From contig QQUM01000480.1 of assembly GCA_008501545.1 (NCBI GenBank), forward strand, positions 1-7,715: a stretch of 7,715 bases of DNA, given 5' to 3'. The notes beneath the pieces were generated by a model. It made no database searches and was not told the DNA's origin. It was given only the letters and a program-made list of their open reading frames with translations. The position numbers and the translations under genes are program-made. This DNA comes from Calditrichota bacterium (lineage in GTDB: Bacteria; Zhuqueibacterota; Zhuqueibacteria; Zhuqueibacterales; Geothermadaptataceae). This document shows positions 4,536 to 7,715 of this stretch, one piece after another. Numbering within the stretch: position 1 is the stretch's first letter; each line of letters starts with the position of its first letter.

Positions 4536-7157
4536 TTATCGCAGCAGCATCATTTTCTTGGTCTGAACATCAGATCCAATATTTAGTCTGTAGAAATAAA
4601 CACCTGAAGCTACATTCGTGGCGTTCCAGATAAGCGTGTGGGTTCCAGCGCTTTGCTGTGCGTCAACCAGTGTTGCTACCTGGCGTCCAAGAATATTAAA
4701 GATTTGCAGTTTAACCTGAGCATTGTGCGGCAGTGAATAACGAATTGTCGTTTCCGGATTGAATGGATTCGGATAATTCTGCTCAAGTGTAAATCCTGTT
4801 GGGATTGCTGGAGTTTCATCTTGTACCGCAGTGCCTGTTTTTGGCGCCCAGTTGCGATCGCCGAGAGCGCCACCGTCATGAGCCAATGTCAGGACTGGAG
4901 AATCTGATGCCAGGCTGAAATCACCATTATCAGGATCGGCAAACATTGGATCGACATTAAAGAGTGTCGATGCATCAAAAACGGCGGATATCTGTGAACC
5001 ATTCTTGGAACCACCCGAAACTTTGAATGCCTCATCTGCGATAAATACCGTGTCGCCATCAGCCTTCACACCTTCGATGTTAAAAGTATCAACATAAGCA
5101 ATGCTTGAACCAATCATCTCAACACGCATCAGTTCATCGGCGCCGCCGAATGTTTCATGGCCTAATTTCGAATTAACGATAAGAATATTACGCACGGTTT
5201 CATTCATCAGATCACGCGTCCAGATAACACGACGCTGGCAGAAGTAGAATGTCAGATTTTCCAGCAAAACTGTACCGTCAACGGTTGTGGAATCTGCGTC
5301 TCCGTTCAGCTTGATTGCAGAACCATCAACGTTATTGAAGGTGCTATTACGCAAGGTGAACGAAGAAAAATGGCCACCGTGCGGAACGGTTACAATATGG
5401 TCGGACTTGTAAGCATTGGAAGCGTTGAAAACTTCATCACCAAAATTGGTAAAGGTACAGTTTTCAACAAGAACGCGACCCGTGGAAGCAGATTTATCAA
5501 ATTCCATAAATTTGCCTTCAACATCAAGAACCGGATCGCCATTGAGATAAACATTGCGCATATCACAATTGGTAAGGGTGAAATCAGGCTCATTGTTGGG
5601 GCCATTTTCAGTATCATAGACTTTGAACACACGCTTGATAGAATCCAGTTCAGTGGAATTCATCACGGTGCCATCGAAAACGATGCCGTCCAAAGTCAGA
5701 TCGTTGCGCAATTGGAACAGCTCGTTGCCTTTGTAGGCACGCACGCGTGGACGCAATTGTGGCTTTTCGGCCAGACCCGGCGCAGCAACGATGGCGATCG
5801 GTGTTAAAAATACATAATTTTCAACGCCATACTGACCACCGGATGTGGTGAGCAGCAAGGTATCTGCAGTGAGCACACCGTCGTTGAGGAAATTCAAAGC
5901 ATCCATCAGGGTGCCTCCTGTTGGCGCCTGAGCGTCTTCAACGATTTCAACTACGTTGCCGGCAGGTTTGTTGGTTGCCCAATTGCGATCACCTAATGGG
6001 CCGCCATCGTGACCAAGAGTCATTACAGGGCTATCTGCGGCGAGTGTAAAATCGCCGTTATCGGGGTCAGCAAACATCGGATCGTAATTGTAGATTGAGT
6101 AATAATCCAAAACTGCTGACCTGAAAGCGCCGTTTTTCGAACCGCCAGCGACAACAAAAGGCTGCTCTGCAACCCATACCGTGTCACCATCGGACTTCAC
6201 ACCTTCAATATTGAAGGTGTCAACGTGGGCGATGGATGAACCATACATTTCAACGTGCATGAGTTCTTCGGCGCCACCAAAAGTCTCGTGGCCTAATTTT
6301 GAATTTACGATGAGAATATTGCGCACAGTTTCGTTCAGCAGGTCGCGGGTCCAGATAACACGGCGCTGGCAGAAGTAGAATGTCAGATTTTCCAATAAAA
6401 CAGGACCATCAACGGTTGTGGAATCGGCATCGCCATTCAGCTTGATACAGGAACCATCAACGTTATTGAAGGTGCTATTACGCAAGGTGAACGAAGAAAA
6501 ATGGCCACCGTGCGGAACAGTTACAATGTGGTCTGATTTGTAAGCATTGGAAGCGTTGAAAACTTCATCACCAAAATTAGTGAAAGTACAGTTTTCAACA
6601 AGAACAGCGCCAGTTGAAGCAGATTTATCAAATTCCATAAATTTGCCTTCAACATCAAGAACCGGATCGCCATTGAGATAAACATTGCGCATATCACAAT
6701 TGGTAAGGGTGAAATCAGGCTCATTGTTTGGGCCATTTTCAGTATCATAGACTTTGAACACACGCTTGATAGAATCCAGTTCAGTGGAATTCATCACGGT
6801 GCCATCGAAAACGATGCCGTCCAAAGTCAGATCGTTGCGCAATTGGAACAGCTCGTTGCCTTTGTAGGCACGCACGCGTGGACGCAATTGTGGCTTTTCG
6901 GCCAGACCCGGCGCAGCAACGATGGCGATCGGTGTTAAAAATACATAATTTTCAACGCCATACTGACCACCGGATGTGGTGAGCAGCAAGGTGTCGGCAT
7001 TGAGCACACCGTCGTTGAGGAAATTCAGCGCGTCCATCAAGGTGCCTCCAGTTGGCGCCTGGGCGTCCTCAGCGACCTCCACCGTTTGTGCAGTTGCCAT
7101 TTGGAAAGTGAAGCAGAGCGCTGCCAAAATGAGCAGTAGCATTTTTCCAACTTTCAT
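4536..7157 (-). CDS. Secreted two-module beta-helix protein with T9SS sorting domain; function unknown, probably alginate-related
   Basis: An 873-residue protein. MKVGKMLLLILAALCFTF...ATA-23/Q is a clear Sec signal peptide. Two modules of 368 residues follow (about 26-393 and 403-770), offset by exactly 377 residues and mostly identical. Each begins with a DTLLLTTSGGQYG strand and IAIVAAPGLAEKPQLRP. Each then has successive beta-helix rungs (GIVFDG, FTLTNCDM, LVENCTFTNFG, TLRNSTFNNVDGS, LLENLTF, VRNILIVNS) and closes with DPMFADPDNGDF...LGDRNW. Residues about 790-873 (LEQNYPNPFNP to KKMMLLR) are a T9SS type A sorting domain, so surface attachment or secretion is expected. The PL6 signature (NGEIEIISNK ... 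LRHGN) is absent, so no lyase activity can be assigned. The PL6 enzyme encoded downstream carries a third copy of the module. Binding of alginate or its oligomers is the simplest inference; an uncharacterised lyase or a structural surface protein are alternatives. A strong AAGGAGG site supports this start. Confidence 0.9.
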   Translation of the reverse strand: MKVGKMLLLILAALCFTFQMATAQTVEVAEDAQAPTGGTLMDALNFLNDGVLNADTLLLTTSGGQYGVENYVFLTPIAIVAAPGLAEKPQLRPRVRAYKGNELFQLRNDLTLDGIVFDGTVMNSTELDSIKRVFKVYDTENGPNNEPDFTLTNCDMRNVYLNGDPVLDVEGKFMEFDKSASTGAVLVENCTFTNFGDEVFNASNAYKSDHIVTVPHGGHFSSFTLRNSTFNNVDGSCIKLNGDADSTTVDGPVLLENLTFYFCQRRVIWTRDLLNETVRNILIVNSKLGHETFGGAEELMHVEMYGSSIAHVDTFNIEGVKSDGDTVWVAEQPFVVAGGSKNGAFRSAVLDYYSIYNYDPMFADPDNGDFTLAADSPVMTLGHDGGPLGDRNWATNKPAGNVVEIVEDAQAPTGGTLMDALNFLNDGVLTADTLLLTTSGGQYGVENYVFLTPIAIVAAPGLAEKPQLRPRVRAYKGNELFQLRNDLTLDGIVFDGTVMNSTELDSIKRVFKVYDTENGPNNEPDFTLTNCDMRNVYLNGDPVLDVEGKFMEFDKSASTGRVLVENCTFTNFGDEVFNASNAYKSDHIVTVPHGGHFSSFTLRNSTFNNVDGSAIKLNGDADSTTVDGTVLLENLTFYFCQRRVIWTRDLMNETVRNILIVNSKLGHETFGGADELMRVEMIGSSIAYVDTFNIEGVKADGDTVFIADEAFKVSGGSKNGSQISAVFDASTLFNVDPMFADPDNGDFSLASDSPVLTLAHDGGALGDRNWAPKTGTAVQDETPAIPTGFTLEQNYPNPFNPETTIRYSLPHNAQVKLQIFNILGRQVATLVDAQQSAGTHTLIWNATNVASGVYFYRLNIGSDVQTKKMMLLR
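4848..5951 (-). repeat. Internal tandem module, copy 2 of the 873-residue gene
   Basis: Encodes residues 403-770. It pairs with copy 1 at a constant offset of 1131 bp. The portion 5485-5861 is almost identical to 6616-6992: by eye I find one mismatch, at 5598/6729. Other portions are much more diverged, for example about 14 mismatches in 60 nt at 5101-5160 against 6232-6291. A Cys in copy 1 (residue 237) is Ala here (residue 614). Confidence 0.92.
5979..7082 (-). repeat. Internal tandem module, copy 1 of the 873-residue gene
   Basis: Encodes residues 26-393, directly after the signal peptide, and is the partner of the copy at 4848-5951. A short linker (residues 394-402, TNKPAGNVV) separates the modules with no insertion or frame break. 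Protein identity is highest in the N-terminal half of the module. Differences gather near residues 304-350, where copy 1 reads DTVWVAEQPFVVAGG and copy 2 reads DTVFIADEAFKVSGG. Confidence 0.92.
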
Positions 7158-7164
7158 TTTAAAA

Positions 7165-7171
7165 CCTCCTT
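7165..7171 (-). promoter_or_regulatory. Strong Shine-Dalgarno for the 873-residue gene
   Basis: On the minus strand AAGGAGG lies 7 nt before the ATG at 7157, an ideal anti-16S match and spacing. It fixes the start codon and suggests efficient translation. The PL6 gene and the small Cys-rich gene in the same window have no comparable site. Confidence 0.85.
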
Positions 7172-7222
7172 AAGTTATTAGGAATATGGATTTTATGGAA
7201 TTGTTGCTAAAAAGAATCGGGT

Positions 7223-7340
7223 AGCATCCCGAGTGTTCCGTCTGCTTTTTGACGGAATGTATCGAGGGGTGCGGGTATCGGATCAACACCGCCCCTTCGA
7301 TACGTCCCGCTTAAAAGCAAGTGGGACTACTCAGGATGCT
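7223..7340. repeat. Nested inverted-repeat element with three internal hairpins
   Basis: Outer arms AGCATCCCGAGT (7223-7234) and ACTCAGGATGCT (7329-7340) are complementary at 11 of 12 positions. They enclose three hairpins laid end to end. TTCCGTC (7236-7242) pairs with GACGGAA (7251-7257). GTATCGAGGGG (7259-7269) pairs with CCCCTTCGATAC (7292-7303) with one bulge. GTCCCGCTT (7304-7312) pairs with AAGTGGGAC (7319-7327) with one G-T wobble. The predicted fold is a four-way junction of about 118 nt between the barrel gene and the 873-residue gene. It is most likely a dispersed intergenic repeat. A structured leader or processing site in the mRNA is possible, since its near edge lies 65 nt upstream of the start codon at 7157. 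A related shorter element is at 4474-4512. Confidence 0.7.
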
Positions 7341-7344
7341 TGTA

Positions 7345-7389
7345 ATTAGCTTTTGGCTTTTGGCAAAAGACAAACAGCCAATAGCTAAT
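7345..7389. repeat. Imperfect inverted repeat downstream of the barrel gene
   Basis: ATTAGCTTTTGGCT (7345-7358) pairs with AGCCAATAGCTAAT (7376-7389) at 13 of 14 positions, with a 17-nt loop. It starts 18 nt past the stop of the outer-membrane protein gene. No T-run follows on the minus strand, so it is a weak terminator candidate. It may instead be a simple-sequence-like dispersed repeat built on the word 'AGCCAATAGC'. Confidence 0.5.
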
Positions 7390-7407
7390 AGCCAACAGCA
7401 ATATTTT

Positions 7408-7715
7408 TCAATAAACCAACGTCACGCCGCTCAACAAGCGATCCTGACTTTCGTAAGCAAAATTTGTGTTGCTGAAATACGCGTCGAAATATTGCATCTT
7501 TGATCTCTGCCAGGCGAAATCGAGACGGATTTTGCTCACCGTCAAGCTTGCGCCGAGAGAATACGCTTCCGCATCTGGTCCATTTTCGAGATCAGCGGAA
7601 CCATCCGGGATAAAAACCTGCGGTTCAATCCGGTAGCCTCCGAGCAATGCAAAATTGCTTGTTACATCATATTGCACACCGAGGCCCCAGCTCGTTTTAT
7701 CCGCCCATTTCTGCT
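7408..7715 (-). CDS. Outer-membrane beta-barrel protein, C-terminal end (cut by window edge); possibly FadL/OmpP1-like
   Basis: The last 102 codons are present; the rest lies beyond base 7715. The visible part opens QKWADKTSWGLGVQYDVTSN and continues through alternating polar/apolar strands: FALLGGYRIEP, AYSLGASLTVSKIRLDFAWQRSK, and the final RLLSGVTLVY. The closing strand ends in Tyr at the C-terminus, the usual signal for barrel assembly by the Bam complex. The GGYR..P turn and the long penultimate strand pair recall the end of FadL/OmpP1/TodX transporters of hydrophobic compounds, but other barrel families end similarly. The gene is separated by 250 bp of hairpin-rich DNA from the 873-residue gene, so co-transcription is uncertain. 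A link to alginate uptake cannot be claimed. Confidence 0.7.
   Translation of the reverse strand, partial: QKWADKTSWGLGVQYDVTSNFALLGGYRIEPQVFIPDGSADLENGPDAEAYSLGASLTVSKIRLDFAWQRSKMQYFDAYFSNTNFAYESQDRLLSGVTLVY

Noticed and set aside
5390..6763. Two near-identical 80-codon minus-strand frames (5390-5632 and 6521-6763)
   Set aside because: They are alternative-frame readings of the duplicated module. Their similarity comes from the DNA duplication, not from coding selection.
4848..7082. The two modules as active PL6 lyases
   Set aside because: The beta-helix character is there, but the NGEIEIISNK...LRHGN signature with the catalytic Lys and Arg and the calcium-binding Glu pair is missing from both copies.
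4848..7082. Insertion sequence or composite transposon explanation for the tandem duplication
   Set aside because: The two copies are in frame inside one gene with no transposase, terminal repeats or target duplications at the junction near 5952-5978.
7158..7407. CRISPR array or tRNA in the hairpin-rich spacer
   Set aside because: There are no regularly spaced direct repeats and no cloverleaf with a plausible anticodon arm. The structure is nested inverted repeats.

Overview
The window looks like chromosomal DNA from a Gram-negative bacterium of the Fibrobacterota-Chlorobiota-Bacteroidota neighbourhood, probably an uncultured marine or sediment lineage such as Calditrichota, KSB1 or Ignavibacteriota. 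The lineage is inferred from the C-terminal 'LEQNYPNPFNP...TTIR' sorting domains ending in KKMMLLR, from a lipoprotein, and from an outer-membrane barrel. No rRNA or other taxonomic marker is present. Every gene I can support lies on the minus strand, so transcription runs from high to low coordinates.

Layout in order of transcription. (1) 7715-7408: the C-terminal end of an outer-membrane beta-barrel protein, perhaps FadL/OmpP1-like. (2) 7407-7158: an intergenic stretch full of nested inverted repeats. (3) 7157-4536: an 873-residue secreted protein made of two long, nearly identical right-handed beta-helix-type modules and a type IX secretion (T9SS) sorting domain. (4) 4535-4140: a gene-free stretch holding a REP-like composite palindrome (4319-4419) and a second hairpin element (4474-4512). 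I see nothing in 4140-4318. (5) 4139-3900: a probable 79-residue, Cys- and Trp-rich protein of unknown function. (6) 3883-662: a 1073-residue secreted multidomain polysaccharide lyase of family PL6 (alginate lyase/chondroitinase B fold), with two InlB-like repeats, one copy of the same beta-helix module as gene 3, and a T9SS sorting domain. (7) 661-474: a spacer with three inverted repeats. (8) 473-1: the N-terminal part of a lipoprotein with a PL7 (alginate lyase 2) domain, cut by the window edge.

Taken together this is a small alginate-use locus. A lipid-anchored PL7 enzyme and a T9SS-exported PL6 enzyme would depolymerise alginate outside the cell. The 873-residue protein carries two copies of the accessory module found on the PL6 enzyme but no recognisable lyase motif, so it may bind the polymer or its fragments at the cell surface. 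That last role is inference and is the most interesting lead. No SusC/SusD pair, transposase, tRNA, rRNA or CRISPR array is visible.
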